DNA of 64,000 nt from Pezicula radicicola. Its lineage: Eukaryota > Ascomycota > Leotiomycetes > Helotiales > Dermateaceae. Location of the stretch: contig PDUO01000006.1 in the NCBI GenBank assembly GCA_003008705.1, positions 1,125,295 through 1,189,294 on the forward strand, in the 5' to 3' direction. A program made the translations under genes and the position numbers. Shown here piece by piece: positions 1 through 11,600 of the stretch. Position 1 is the stretch's first letter; every line of letters begins with the position of its first letter. Below the pieces are notes generated by a model that saw only the letters and a program-made list of their open reading frames with translations, made no database searches and had not been told where the DNA came from.

Positions 1-33
1 CCTCCACAACTCCAAACTCCATGCTCAACTCGC

Positions 34-300
34 CTAGCCAGACATCAACAAATACACAAATACCACCGGCCATGCGGCCGATAAAAGTATAGCCGCTAAC
101 ACCGAAAAGAACCCCGTTTTCCGATTTCCTAACGGTCCTTGCCATCGATCGATAAGAGCACATGTGGATCCAATCATGGCCATTCCGTAGAAAGCAAGAA
201 GACATAACAGTGCCATGTTCCGTGTGTTCATGGCATCGGCTGCTCCAATGACATCTACAGATGTATCCACCACCGTCGTGGATGAGAGATTTTGTCCCAT
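34..300 (-). CDS. Small two-helix membrane protein, unknown function
   Basis: Single-exon 88-codon frame, complete within the window: ATG at 300-298, TAG at 36-34. Two hydrophobic stretches are plain: about residues 28-48 (rich in L, A, M, with a Cys near each end) and about 64-86 (F, L, A, V rich, ending in LLMSG). Between them lies a basic/polar loop (DRWQGPLGNRKTG). The N-terminal 25 residues are Ser/Thr/Val/Asp rich without a cleavable signal pattern. I do not recognise the family; small two-TM proteins of this kind are common in ascomycetes. No intron is needed. The gene lies at the window edge, so an alternative is that it is one exon of a longer gene continuing to the left, but the stop codon is clean. 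Function cannot be assigned. Confidence 0.5.
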   Translation of the reverse strand: MGQNLSSTTVVDTSVDVIGAADAMNTRNMALLCLLAFYGMAMIGSTCALIDRWQGPLGNRKTGFFSVLAAILLSAAWPVVFVYLLMSG

Positions 301-3300
301 TTTCGCTGGTTTTTAGGTGGGAGAAGAGGTCGAGTTGATATATCGATCGAAACCGGTTTGGAAGAGCTGAAGACGAAGAGGTATTTGCACGATTAACTCG
401 GAGGAAGAAAGAATGTATACGGCTTTGTTGAGTTGACCAGCAACGAGTTAAAAAGATCGATTCTCAAAATGCGATTCGAGGAAAAGAGAGACTGGGAATA
501 GAATTGATGGATAGAAACGGGGCGAGGTAAACCTAACCCACATGAAATTGGGGTCTTGTCCTGAATATGTATGGAAGTATGGGAATTAGACGAACGCCTG
601 TACTTGGTACGCAAGGACGAAATTTGTGCTTATGCATAGGATTGCGGCTTATCATCTGTCACCACTTGGAACTGGTGGAACGTCAATCTCTATGGCATCC
701 GGCTGATCTAACGTCCTAGTCGCGATTTTGTCTTGTTAGTCAGACGAAACTTGTCGGAGATGTCTGAGATCCTGCCGAGCTCTGACCTGGATGGGTCGAC
801 CGTCCCGTCGCCTGATTTCTATGATGGAGAAATTGGAGATTAAGGATATCTAGCCAAGAAATTCATTTGGAAGCTTAAGTAGACAACTTTTCTCCTTTTT
901 CTTTTTGATCAAACTATTGGAACTCTAAAGTTTTAACAGGTTGCATGATATCTGAGAATTGTTGAAGGGATCGCGAAGGAAGTCTGTGGTCGTTGTTGAC
1001 GGCGGGTTTGACATCTCGCTTATATGAGACGAGTTTCAGGAGTTCGGACTGCTAAAAAGACGAAACGAGCTAGCTCCCATGTACCCCTTTCGCTTAGTTG
1101 TGGCTGACTTTGCTACGACTTTGGTACCTAGGCTGAGCACCTAGTGACCTTTAGTGAAGCTGATAATTGACCCCTTAAACAAATGTACTCCATACATAAA
1201 GGCTATTTGGCTTTAGCTCAAGCTCACGGGAAGAAGCATGATTGACACCCGAGTGTTAACTCAATCTCCTAGAGGAGATCTGCTGCTCCTGGAGCTTGGC
1301 AAACTAAACTCTTATGGGGAAGTTTGACCAGGCTCCTGGAATGAGCTTAATCGCATCCTCTATACATATGATATGAATTACTACGGGGGAGCCAGTTGTT
1401 GCAGTGTGAAATACTGGGCAGGTAATCACATGTAGGAGGGAGGTCTACCTATTTGAGCGTTCGTGCAATGAATTGATCTAGAGGAGCTAATAAAATTCCC
1501 ATAAAGCTGTTATGATATGTCAAGATCGCCCGTTCGATTCTGTCCATAAGCACGCTTCAAATCACACCATTCCTTGTTGCTGCGAATCGTGGAGGAGACT
1601 GGTAGATTGTGGAAAGGCTGCTTTGGCTGAGTTTAGACGAGGCTTGGTATATTTGTGGAGTTGTGAAAAGGGGTAGCGAGATGCATTAGGTAAGGTACCT
1701 AACCTAGGTAGTCAGAGTTTATCTACCGACCTACGGAGTACTTTTAACCAAAGAGAGAATTAAAACAATGAATAATTTGCAAAAGGAGAAGTCTACCCTT
1801 CCGGATGCTTGAGGAATTCCACCAACGAGATTACCTAGATCAAGTAAGTTACTCAGATCAACTCAATTATCCAAATCAAAAGTGATACTTATGTAAATAT
1901 TCTTGCTACCTATTGCCAAGGTTCAGCCTCGCCTTCTCTGTCACATTTAGTACATATTCACTTAAGCTCGCTTAGCGAGCCCAACACCACCAACGAGACT
2001 AAAAATCAAAATAAAACGCTGGAAAAAAAGAGAGAGAAAAGGCAAAACTGTAAGTAGCCTCGAATGGCTGCTTTTATTACAGGACACAGCTTTACCTGCA
2101 TTTTTGGACCCACCCGAAGGTTAGGTTGCACCGGAGACAGAAGGAACTAGACTAGAAGGACTTATTCCGTATCAACTACTAGACCATCATTCTAAGGAAC
2201 AAACATCGCATAGCGATCAGGTAGTTACTTGGTGTTGCACAAGCTTACTATCGTAGATTCTTATTTTGAGCCAGAGCTGCCACTGCAATTGTTTATTGCT
2301 TTCACTATTTGAGTTTATAAAGAGCACCTGGAGCGAGTTTCCTAGCAAGCTTGACTTACCGAAAAGGGCCTAGCGTTAACACTGTAATAAAAATATAGCT
2401 TTAGGTAGTCTTCTTCACACTTGCAGCTAAGTTGTTAGCTTTTCAGAATATTTGACTATACCGACGACGCTGGGTGGTTGATTAGTACGTCCTCAACTCT
2501 CGGAGTTGAATTGTCTCTTTTAAGACGATTAACCATTACTTCTGAATTATGGTTCACTTACTCCCGAAATATCTTGAATAAGTAAAATAACCCTATGTCT
2601 TTGACTAACCAAGTCTAGTTAATTATAAGTAACCCAAGTTTCTTAATACGACCAATTCTACAAGCTAGAACTCGGTTTTCAAAGTCTGTAATTTTTGTCC
2701 CTAGCTGTTATCATGTCAAAGCTTTCTGCCATTCTAACTTTTCTTGTTGTGCCAAGAAGAAGAAATCTACTCTGAAGATAAGCATCATCTCTCATCGTTA
2801 ATTTCATAAAGTCCTGGATTAAAAAGCGTCTCATCCAAGCATTCGTGGAGCTAGTTATCTTTGTACGGAAAAGTAGTACCATCCATGCCTATTACGCGCT
2901 GCAAAACCCACTGTATCTCAAGTAATTTGAAACTTAGTAGGAACTTACCAACGAGAAGCAACGAGAGAATGGACACGAGAGAATGGACAATTTAGAATCA
3001 GGAAGAGGACGTCGCCGCCCTGAGATAAAGCTTAGCAGTACGAAGTTCGGCTTAAGTCCACCTTGAAATCTACTTTGAGAAAACACCCTAAGTAGAACAA
3101 CAATCTTTATTGAGCCACTCCCAAGTTTTGGTTCCCCAGCATTCTCACATTGTGGAAGGCGGTCAGTCAAATATACAACCAGGATAAACAGAGAATATTC
3201 GTCTAAGAATTATAACGTTTAGAAGCTGCATATTACCTTCAAAAATGATTGAGCTTGTCTTGCCTGCTTTATAGCTAATATATGATACTTTCCCACATGT

Positions 3301-4091
3301 GCCTAGTCCACTGCGAGTTTTGGACCGAAGAGAAAACTCTAGCATTCTTTCAGCACCTAGGCCAAATGCCGACTCTTGTCTTTGAAGGATCTCAATCTTT
3401 CATCCAAACAACCAAACAGACATTCCTTTTGCTCATAAAAAAGCTTGTCACGAGACCGCACTAGTAGCTCCTGCCTTGTATAGAGCTTCAGCTTCGGGCA
3501 CTTCCTCTTATACCTATCCATGCTATTTGGTCTCTGTCCCTCCAAACCTACAGAATGGTAAAGAACCTCGACTTGTCAACAGTTATGGATGAGAAATCCA
3601 GACTAGCCAAACGTTTTGAATCCATCCGATACCAAACCTCAACGTATAATGCGTATTGAAATCTGCTTGCTGGGCTAGATCCAGGATGCTCCTTAGGAAG
3701 TTTTCCCTTGGGCAAATATTATATTGATTGCAAAAGCAGATGTGCACTGCAAACCAGGTCGATGTTTCTGTTTGTTTTACTCGCAAGAAGAATGTTTGAA
3801 GTTGCGCTGAGTAGGCTAATCCAGATCAGGTTAGCATCAAGACCCCCGCGAAAATCGTCCATGAGCCTCTCTGACATTGATCTCGGGCTTCTTTCTGCCA
3901 CAGCTCGTCGTCGATTCTCCGCGACCTTCTTTCTGCGACTGTCAAGCACCAAAGACTCCCCAGATACTACATGACCAAATGCCCGGTCACTGTTGAATCT
4001 TGGGGACGTCCGTCGTACGAGTAAAACGCCGCCCACCGCGACTTCTATCAACGAATCTTCAACCCTTCCTTCGAGAACCCACTCTTCCACC
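301..4091. other. Gene-poor, decayed intergenic DNA
   Basis: No convincing gene in about 3.8 kb. It contains three units of an 18-bp repeat (1830-1883), a perfect inverted repeat GCTCGC-TTA-GCGAGC (1966-1980), and patches of ACCTAGGT-like sequence near 1694-1710. On the minus strand around 3233-3392 there is an open stretch of about 53 codons that runs into stops and a frame change upstream (toward 3545); it could be a gene relic but I recognise no family. Short frames elsewhere have no start context or splice signals that join them. Confidence 0.5.
1830..1883. repeat. 18-bp tandem repeat, locus 1 (3 units)
   Basis: Units at 1830-1847, 1848-1865 and 1866-1883 align without gaps. They begin ATTACC, GTTACT and ATTATC and share CAGATCAA/CAAATCAA-type centres. 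The same 18-bp family recurs at 16551-16586 and 17588-17695. Confidence 0.6.
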
Positions 4092-6491
4092 ATGGCGCCG
4101 TCAAGCAACGCCGCAAAGAATATCCAGGGCAATCGCCCTCGTCCGACCGTAGTTAAGTCTGTTGTGCCAGCTTTGCCTATTCAATACGTCCAGAAGCGCA
4201 AGCAGTCTGCGATCGCGAAGAAACAGGAGGTAGAAGAATCTGCGGATGCGCCAGCACCTGTTGTGCAAACGGACCTCCCACCAACCCAATCAACCGACGA
4301 CGTCTCTCCTCAGGTTGCAAATGAATCCTCCGACACAAATGAATCAGGCTCGTCTAAGACAGAGGCAGACGAGCCGGTACAATTCACTCCGGCCACGACC
4401 ACCACCGAAGAGGAACATGCTGCCGAAGCTGTCACTGAAGCTACCACCACGGAGCCTGAAGATGCCAACGCCAGAGTTGAATCATCTCCGCAGCCTGAAG
4501 CTACTCCCTTGGAGCATCATGAAGGTAAGCAGTTCAGCATTCTTCGCAGATAACTGTAGAACTATATCTAAATTTTGAAAGCAGATGAAGCTCAGGAAGT
4601 ACCACAATCAGTAGCTGTTGAAGCAGATGCGCAGTCAACAGGCTCCCGGTCTACGTATCAAATGCCCCCGCCTTTCTATCCTGCCAACCACAGTCACCAA
4701 CATTCCCAAGAAGCCGCCAAATTGCCCGCACAACCAACTTTCAATAGTCATCATCCTATGCACCAAGCAAACGTTAGCTCTGGAAGTGTGGTCTTTGGAG
4801 GGTATGCAGAATCGAACAATTCATCCCCCGCGCTTCCCCCATCGGCCGGCAACTTCCCTCATTACCCACCCCAACAGCAATCTCTTCACAATGGACGGGC
4901 GAATGGTGTTCCCGCCAATGGCAACCATCATCCACACATGTCAAACGGCTTTTCACCAATGGGCCCTCCACCAGGATACTATCCGCGTCATGACAACTTC
5001 ATGAATCAGAACCCTGGTGCAGAGAGCTATGCTCGACGGCAAATACCATCTTTCAACGCGCCAGAAAACTACTCTCCCTCCAGTACGCCTGTTGGTATTG
5101 AGAGTCAACGTTTCCCACCATTTGCTCCATCAACACCGCACAGCTTCCAGGGATCCCAGTCCTCTGCTCCCAATGAGACAGAGACTCACGGGCCTGCATT
5201 CTATAGCCAGTATCCTACTGCGGGTGTCACTAACGGAGCCAATGGCCATATTGAAGATGTCCGTCTTTACCAACAGCCGAGACCAAAGCCGCGTACAGGC
5301 TCCCAACAAATGGCACCTCCTGTCAACTTCCCACCCATGCTCCCTCCACCTGGTATGGACAATCTCGATGGTCTTGTCTCATACCTTCAGGCTCAATTCG
5401 CAGACCCAACAGTGGCCGACTACACCCTTGAGCTTCGGTACAGCGATGATCGTGCACCTCCGGTCCGTATCCCAGGCCACAACATTATGTTTGCACGCAG
5501 TCCTACCTTGAAGGCATTTATGACAGCGCAAGCTCAGGACAATAACAGTGACCTCCTTAGCGTCAGGACTTTGTTAATCCAATCCCACGACCGTTTCTTG
5601 CGCTCAGATGCCTTCTGGATGGCTGTTCAACGACTTTATGGAGGACCCTTACTGGATGTTGGTGTTTTGGGTGGCATGAACAACGTGTCTTCTGCACAGT
5701 CAGTTCAGAACATGCCTGGATCACCAGGCGATCGTTTTGATCTTGCACTTGGCTACGCAGCCGCTGGTCAGATTCTTCAAATCCCACCCGTCATTAATCG
5801 TGGAGTTGAGATCGCCAGTCAGTTTGTCAATTGGGTAACCTTAGAGAAGGCTATCGATTTTGCTCTCGATGGAGGCTTGGACCCACAGTGGACGTTGGAG
5901 GGTAACATGCCACATGAAGGTGGCTGCCCTAGTACATACGGCCCAGCTGTCAACATGCTCATCCATACTGCTATGAACTTCATCATCAATTCATTTCCTC
6001 CTAACTTCGCACTCGACACAACTGTTGGAAGCCTAGCACATGTTCGTCGACTTCCCATCGTTCCTGAAGAGCGACCTTCTGCGTCGAACTCTCGTCTTAG
6101 CTATATCAGCTTCGGTGCTCTTCCAAGCGAGGAAACTGTACGAACGACGTCCGGAAACGCTGTTACTATCACCTTATCCAAGATATTGCTCAACCTGCCA
6201 TTTCATCTACTGAAATATGTTCTTGAATCACACCGATTGGGCAATGTCAACGCATGGGCGACTACAGCTCTCCGACAGAAGGTTATGCAGGCCGTCATCG
6301 AGGAGCGTGAGAAAAGACGACAGAACGTCCACGATAGCCAGTTTGTCTCGACATCAGAACGCACCTCGAACGGCAGACAGTGGGAGGTTGTAGGATGGCA
6401 AGAAGCTCTGGCACCTCCTTACGGGGGTGGTGAAGTTCCTTCCTTGACGCGGACCTGGGTTGACTTTGTTGTTCCTGGCCGCGATTCATAA
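4092..6491 (+). CDS. Conserved fungal protein with low-complexity N-terminus and BTB/POZ-like region
   Basis: Two exons, 4092-4524 and 4585-6491, joined across a 60-bp intron (GTAAGC donor, GCAG acceptor, phase 1), give 779 residues. The start sits in a strong context (CCACCATGGCG). Residues 1-145 are Ala/Thr/Glu/Ser rich; about 165-400 are Pro/Gln/Asn/His rich (many PPP and QQQ clusters, PPPGYYP, MLPPPG), likely disordered. From about 405 to 520 the composition changes: a YTLELRY strand followed by RIPGHNIMFARSP and LLIQSHDRFL resembles the core of a BTB/POZ fold, where a conserved His and a 'SP.' turn precede the second strand. The C-terminal 250 residues are well-structured and helical. 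Function unknown; a scaffold or RNA/protein-binding role is only a guess. TOR and RTF2 lie downstream but no link is evident. Confidence 0.85.
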
Positions 6492-7256
6492 AAAAAAAAG
6501 ATACTTTTCTCTGACCTCGCTACGGAAACTAGGGAATGTGCATGAGGTTTGATTAATTGGAGCTTGGGCGTTGCATTTGACTGATCGTCCGGCTGTGGAT
6601 ATCTTATTTCTAGCGTTGGCATACAAAAGGGTAGTAGGGAGGTAGATGAGGGCTGGCTTCTTCTTAGGTCTGGCTCCTTTCTATAGTAACTTCTGGCTTA
6701 TGTATTTGAATGAAGGCTGGAAAAGCGTTGCTTTGCATGCAATTGCTTTTGAGATCTGGATTCTGATGACGGGAAAATGGGGCGAAAACGTTTGCGGAAA
6801 CTCTACATAAAAGCGTGGGGATATCCGATACTGTTAGGTCATCAGCAACGGATAGGAAATGAGTAATATGGTCTGAATCTGGTGCCTGTTTTTTTTGAAG
6901 TGATTCCTCGTACAGTTGATCTAGATACTCGCTCTGTGGGGTAGGTGAGCGACATTTATTACCTCACGATGCTCTTTCAATACTACTTTGATATTTATGG
7001 AGTCACCACTCAGACCTTATCAGAGTGCTGATGGCTGGAGGTTGGAGTCGTCTTGTGGACTGACCTTGTAGTTGCAAAGAGAAAAGAAAGGCTGCCTGGC
7101 GGTGATCTTGTCAGGGTAGAAAAATAGGTATACGAGTGTGTGTATTGTCATTGTATTGATGTCATCCGGTGGTCATCACCACCCTTTGTAAAAACTCCAG
7201 ATTTACATGTCGCTGCCGACGCCTTATACCATGCGAAAATTCCACGTTATCTTCAC
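6492..7256. other. Convergent 3' intergenic region
   Basis: Lies between the ends of the BTB-like gene (+) and RTF2 (-). A run of 10 A follows the upstream stop directly. No additional gene seen; presumably holds the 3' UTRs and polyadenylation signals of both genes. Confidence 0.5.
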
Positions 7257-8219
7257 CTAAGCTTTCTTTGGTAAAGAGTAGCCTCTCGTCATAAAATCAC
7301 CCCCCTTCCTCGTTGATGAATCGTAGCCATTACTGGAGAATAGGCTCTTCAAGTTATCGTTGAGCCCCAGTTTTCGTCGTTTATTCCGCTCCTCTTGCTC
7401 TTCTAAGACCTTTGAGGTTAAGGATGCTGTTGCTGTATTCTTGATCCCTCCCGAAGGTGTTGCAGTCCCACTTCTGGATGCTGGCGCAGATACCTTCTCT
7501 AATCTAGCCTTCGTGTTGTCCGTTGGAGCTTCGGAAATCTTTCCGCCATTTGAAGTAGTTTTGTCCTCTGTTGGAACGGAATCTGTTGTGGCGTCGGCTT
7601 CGTTCTTACGCTTCTTGCTCTTCTTGCTTCCGGGAGCTTTCTTCAACGAGTGTGTTAATCCGGCTTCCTTCAGCTTCACAGCCCTCGTTGCTAGTTTCGA
7701 AATATCTTCCTTCGCAAGAGGTAATATCGGAATGACATCTTCAGCCTTGTAACCCTCATTGCACTCTACACAAGTCTCTCCCTTGACCTCCCTAATCGCA
7801 GCCTCGGAAAATGCATGCCCACAAGGTACCAAGTAAACAGCTTTGGTCGATGGTCCTAATTCCTTACTCGTAATTGGGCACACCTTCTTTTCCTCCTTAC
7901 CAGCCTTCTCAATCTTGAACTTCACCTCTACCACATCGCGTAGTCCCTTTACTCGTCCTTGTAGCACCTCTTCCTTCTCCTTTGCTGGAGCCTCATCGCC
8001 GGGCATTAGATATTCAATGATCGCATCTTTGTTGTAGAGAGCGCCACCGCTGTCGGAAACTATGGGTTCTGCGAGAGGGCGGTTTGACAGGGGACAGTAG
8101 GTCCAATGGTGGGTTTGCGATTCGAGTTGGCTGGCTTTTAGTTCTGAGGTGTTGGGATTGCGTGCAGCGTTTTTGACGAGTTCACGTCTTGTTGGGATAC
8201 TTCCTCCATCATTACCCAT
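7257..8219 (-). CDS. RTF2: Replication termination factor 2 family protein (RTF2)
   Basis: Intronless 320-codon gene. The N-terminus MGNDGGSIPTRRELVK is the hallmark of the family, followed by CPLSNRPLAEPIVSD, a U-box/RING-like segment (about residues 41-75), and a second C2HC2-type segment with CPIT...VPCGHAFSE...CVECN (about 113-160). The C-terminal 120 residues are Lys/Ser/Thr rich and end with a basic KKRK motif and a conserved tail ending GYSLPKKA. In fission yeast Rtf2 acts with PCNA to stabilise paused replication forks at the mating-type barrier, and human RTF2 is removed from stalled forks by the proteasome; nuclear location fits the Lys-rich tail. Length and layout match the family. 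It diverges from TOR with 388 bp between start codons. Family assignment is secure; activity is inferred. Confidence 0.93.
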   Translation of the reverse strand: MGNDGGSIPTRRELVKNAARNPNTSELKASQLESQTHHWTYCPLSNRPLAEPIVSDSGGALYNKDAIIEYLMPGDEAPAKEKEEVLQGRVKGLRDVVEVKFKIEKAGKEEKKVCPITSKELGPSTKAVYLVPCGHAFSEAAIREVKGETCVECNEGYKAEDVIPILPLAKEDISKLATRAVKLKEAGLTHSLKKAPGSKKSKKRKNEADATTDSVPTEDKTTSNGGKISEAPTDNTKARLEKVSAPASRSGTATPSGGIKNTATASLTSKVLEEQEERNKRRKLGLNDNLKSLFSSNGYDSSTRKGGDFMTRGYSLPKKA

Positions 8220-8607
8220 GATAAGGATTGAAATGTAGCGAGAGTACTGTGTGAATGTAAAGCGAGACAGGTGACTGACGGTGATGAATACCTAGATGTT
8301 GGATGCGAGAGAGGCGCAAGACAAGGCAGGCAAACTTCCAGTCTTATCGCGATAACAAATCGGATTAACTTTGGCCGTACTCCGAGAATAGAAGACTCTA
8401 GGGCGGCTTCGAGCCCTGTCGCGCCCCGTTCGAGCCCGTTTTGGGGTGCAAGGGTAGCTCGTCACAGGATCTCTTTAACTTGAACGACTCCAAAACATCA
8501 TTTCACATATTTACCTTCGATTCTCACAACGGCGCCGGGGCGTCAACACATAGAACTCGATGTGCTGCGCACAGTAGATTGAAAGCTGGTAGCAGCAGTG
8601 CAACGAA
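8220..8607. promoter_or_regulatory. Shared divergent promoter region, RTF2 / TOR
   Basis: 388 bp between the start codons of RTF2 (-) and TOR (+). It must hold both 5' UTRs and promoters. A GCCCCGTTCGAGCCC stretch near 8420-8440 gives local high GC; no TATA box is evident. Confidence 0.5.
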
Positions 8608-11600
8608 ATGTCTTCATTTAAAGATGACCTGGCGCGTATTGAGAAGGACTTGCGCAACCGGTACGCTGATGTCGCCTGCACTCTCAGAAAACATTCCCTA
8701 ACGTGTGAAAACGCAGGACAAGTGATGATTTGCGAAAGAGAGCAGCGGAGGAGCTTAGGGTTCTAGTGGTGACAGCGGAGAGAGGTGTGCTATTTCCAGA
8801 ACCTAAGTCTCCTTTAGTAACGGCGCATGCTAACGTACATCACAGATCTTCTCCCAGATCGATTTGTAGAATTTTATGCGATTGTTAATAATAAGGTCGC
8901 CCATCTCATACAGAATCCCGGCGATGCTTCCGAACGACTGGGGGGCATTTATGCCCTCGATGCTCTTGTCGATTTCGATGGCGTCGATATAGCACAGAAG
9001 ACGACTCGATTCACACAGTCGCTGCGGAAGGTGTTCTTGACGAAGGACCTAGCAGCTATGCAACCAGCTGCTGTTGCACTTGGAAAGCTTTGCAGACCGG
9101 GAGGATCGCTCGTCGCCGACCTAGTAGAGAGTGAGGTGAAGACTGCGCTCGAATGGCTACAATCGGACCGAATCGAGGAGAAGCGTTACGCTGCGGTGCT
9201 CATTCTGAGAGAACTGGGACGGAATGCACCTACACTGGTGTATACATTTGTAGGCCTCATATTCGACCAAATATGGGTTGGTTTACGAGATATACGTCTT
9301 CTTATAAGATCAACTGCGGCGGAGGCTATAAGTGCCTGCTTTCAGATTATCCGGGAGAGAGATCAGACCATGCGCCAGCAATGGCAAACCAAGATCTATG
9401 AAGAAGCTGTCCAGGGAATCCGCCAAGGTTCTGCTGAGTATATCCACGGCTCGCTTCTTGTGATTAAGGAGCTTCTCCATCAAGGCGGGATGTTTATGCA
9501 CGAGCATTACCAAGAGGTCTGCGAAATTATCTTTCGCCACAAAGAACACAGGGATGCGACCATCCGCCGCACAGTTGTGATATTGATCCCAGAATTAGCG
9601 AACTACTCTCCCACAGAGTTTGCGCAGTCTTACTTACACAAGTTCATGATATTTCTATCTGGCATGCTCAAGAAGGATAAAGATCGGAATGATGCGTTCC
9701 TGGCGATCGGAAATATCGCAAACGCAGTAAAGAGTGCTATTGCCCCATATCTAGATGGGGTGTTGATCTATGTACGAGAGGGGTTGAGTGTGAAATCGTA
9801 AGTATGAGCATGACCACGTTTGGAGCGCAACTAAATAGCCCTTAGGAGACGAACTGGCACGGTTGATCCCGTATTTGACTGCATAAGCAGACTAGCTGTT
9901 GCAGTTGGCCAAACTCTGAGCAAATACATGGAAGCCCTTCTAGACCCTATATTTGCTTGCGAGCTGACGCCAAAACTCACCCAGGCATTGGTGGATATGG
10001 CTTTCTATATTCCACCTGTAAAGCCGATCATCCAAGAACGACTGTTGGATATGCTTAGTCAGGTGCTTTGCGGCGAGCCATTCAAACCATTGGGAGCGCC
10101 AATCCCAAACAGCATTGCTGCAGCTCCTGTTATACCAAAGGATTCCAAAGACCCACTTGCTTATGAGCATCGCCAGGCTGAAATCAAGCTAGCTTTGAAC
10201 ACACTAGGAAGTTTTGATTTCTCTGGTCATGTCCTCAACGAATTCGTCCGGGATGTCGCCATCAAATATGTCGAAGATGAAAACCCCGAGATTCGAGAGG
10301 CTGCATCTTTGACATGCTGCCAACTCTATGTGAGGGACCCAATCGTAAATCAGACAAGTTACCATGCTATCCAGGTTGTCAGCGAGGTTATAGAGAAGCT
10401 TCTCACAGTTGGTGTGGCCGACCCTGATCCTAATATTCGAAAAACTGTACTTGCCGCTCTAGATGAGCGGTTTGATCGTCACCTTGCAAAGGCTGAAAAC
10501 ATAAGAACTCTTTTCTTCGCACTGAACGATGAGGTCTTCGCCATTCGAGAAGTTGCTATCGCAATCATTGGTCGACTAACCCATGTCAACCCAGCATATG
10601 TCATTCCAGCACTCCGTAAAGTCCTCATCCAGATGCTTACGGAACTTGAGTTCTCGGATGTCGCTAGAAACAAAGAGGAGAGCGCGAAATTGCTCAGTCT
10701 TCTCGTGCAGAACTCCCAGAAGTTAATCAAGCCCTACGTTGATCCTATGATCTCCGTTCTACTTCCCAAAGCTCGTGATTCTAATACGGCAGTAGCCTCT
10801 ACTATACTAACGGCTATTGGCGAACTTGCAGCTGTTGGTGGAGAAGACATGCTTCCGTATATCGATCAACTGATGCCCATCATCATTGAGGCTCTTCAAG
10901 ATCAAAGTTCTTCTGCTAAACGAGAAGCAGCACTAAAGACACTCGGACAGCTTGCCAGCAATTCTGGATATGTTATCAAGCCATATCTTGATTACCCTGA
11001 ACTCCTAGAGATCCTGCAAAGCATTATTAGGACAGAACCAAATAGAGCCCTCATACGTCAAGAGACAATCAAACTGATGGGTATCCTCGGCGCTCTTGAC
11101 CCGTACAGGCATCAACAAGTTGAGGAGCGGTCACCAGAAATGCAGCTACGACTCGACTCAAACCAGTTGACAGATATCTCGTTAATGATGACTGGATTGA
11201 CTCCATCGAGCAAGGAGTACTTCCCAACAGTTGTCATCAATGCGCTACTTCAAATCTTGAAAGACCCGTCGTTACACATTCATCACTCCTCGGCGATTGA
11301 AGCAATTATGAGCATATTCAAGACTCTTGGACTCGAATGTGTCTCCTTCCTAGATAAGATCGTACCGGCTTTTTTGGCAGTGATCAGAAGCGCCCCACCG
11401 GCTCGATACGAGATGTACTTTAATCAGTTAAGTATCTTGGTGATGATTGTCCGGCAGCACATTCGTAACTATCTACCTGATATTGTTACTGTTCTTAAGG
11501 AACACTGGAATAAGTCGGATAGTCTGCAAGCTACGATCCTCAACTTAGTGGAAGCTATCTCGCGGTCGCTGGAGGGCGAGTTCAAGATCTACCTTGCAAG

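Noticed and set aside
3233..3392. Possible gene relic on the minus strand
   Set aside because: About 53 open codons with no recognisable family and stops or frame changes on both sides; too weak to list as a pseudogene.
7360..7752. Plus-strand open frame of 130 codons
   Set aside because: Antisense to the RTF2 coding region.
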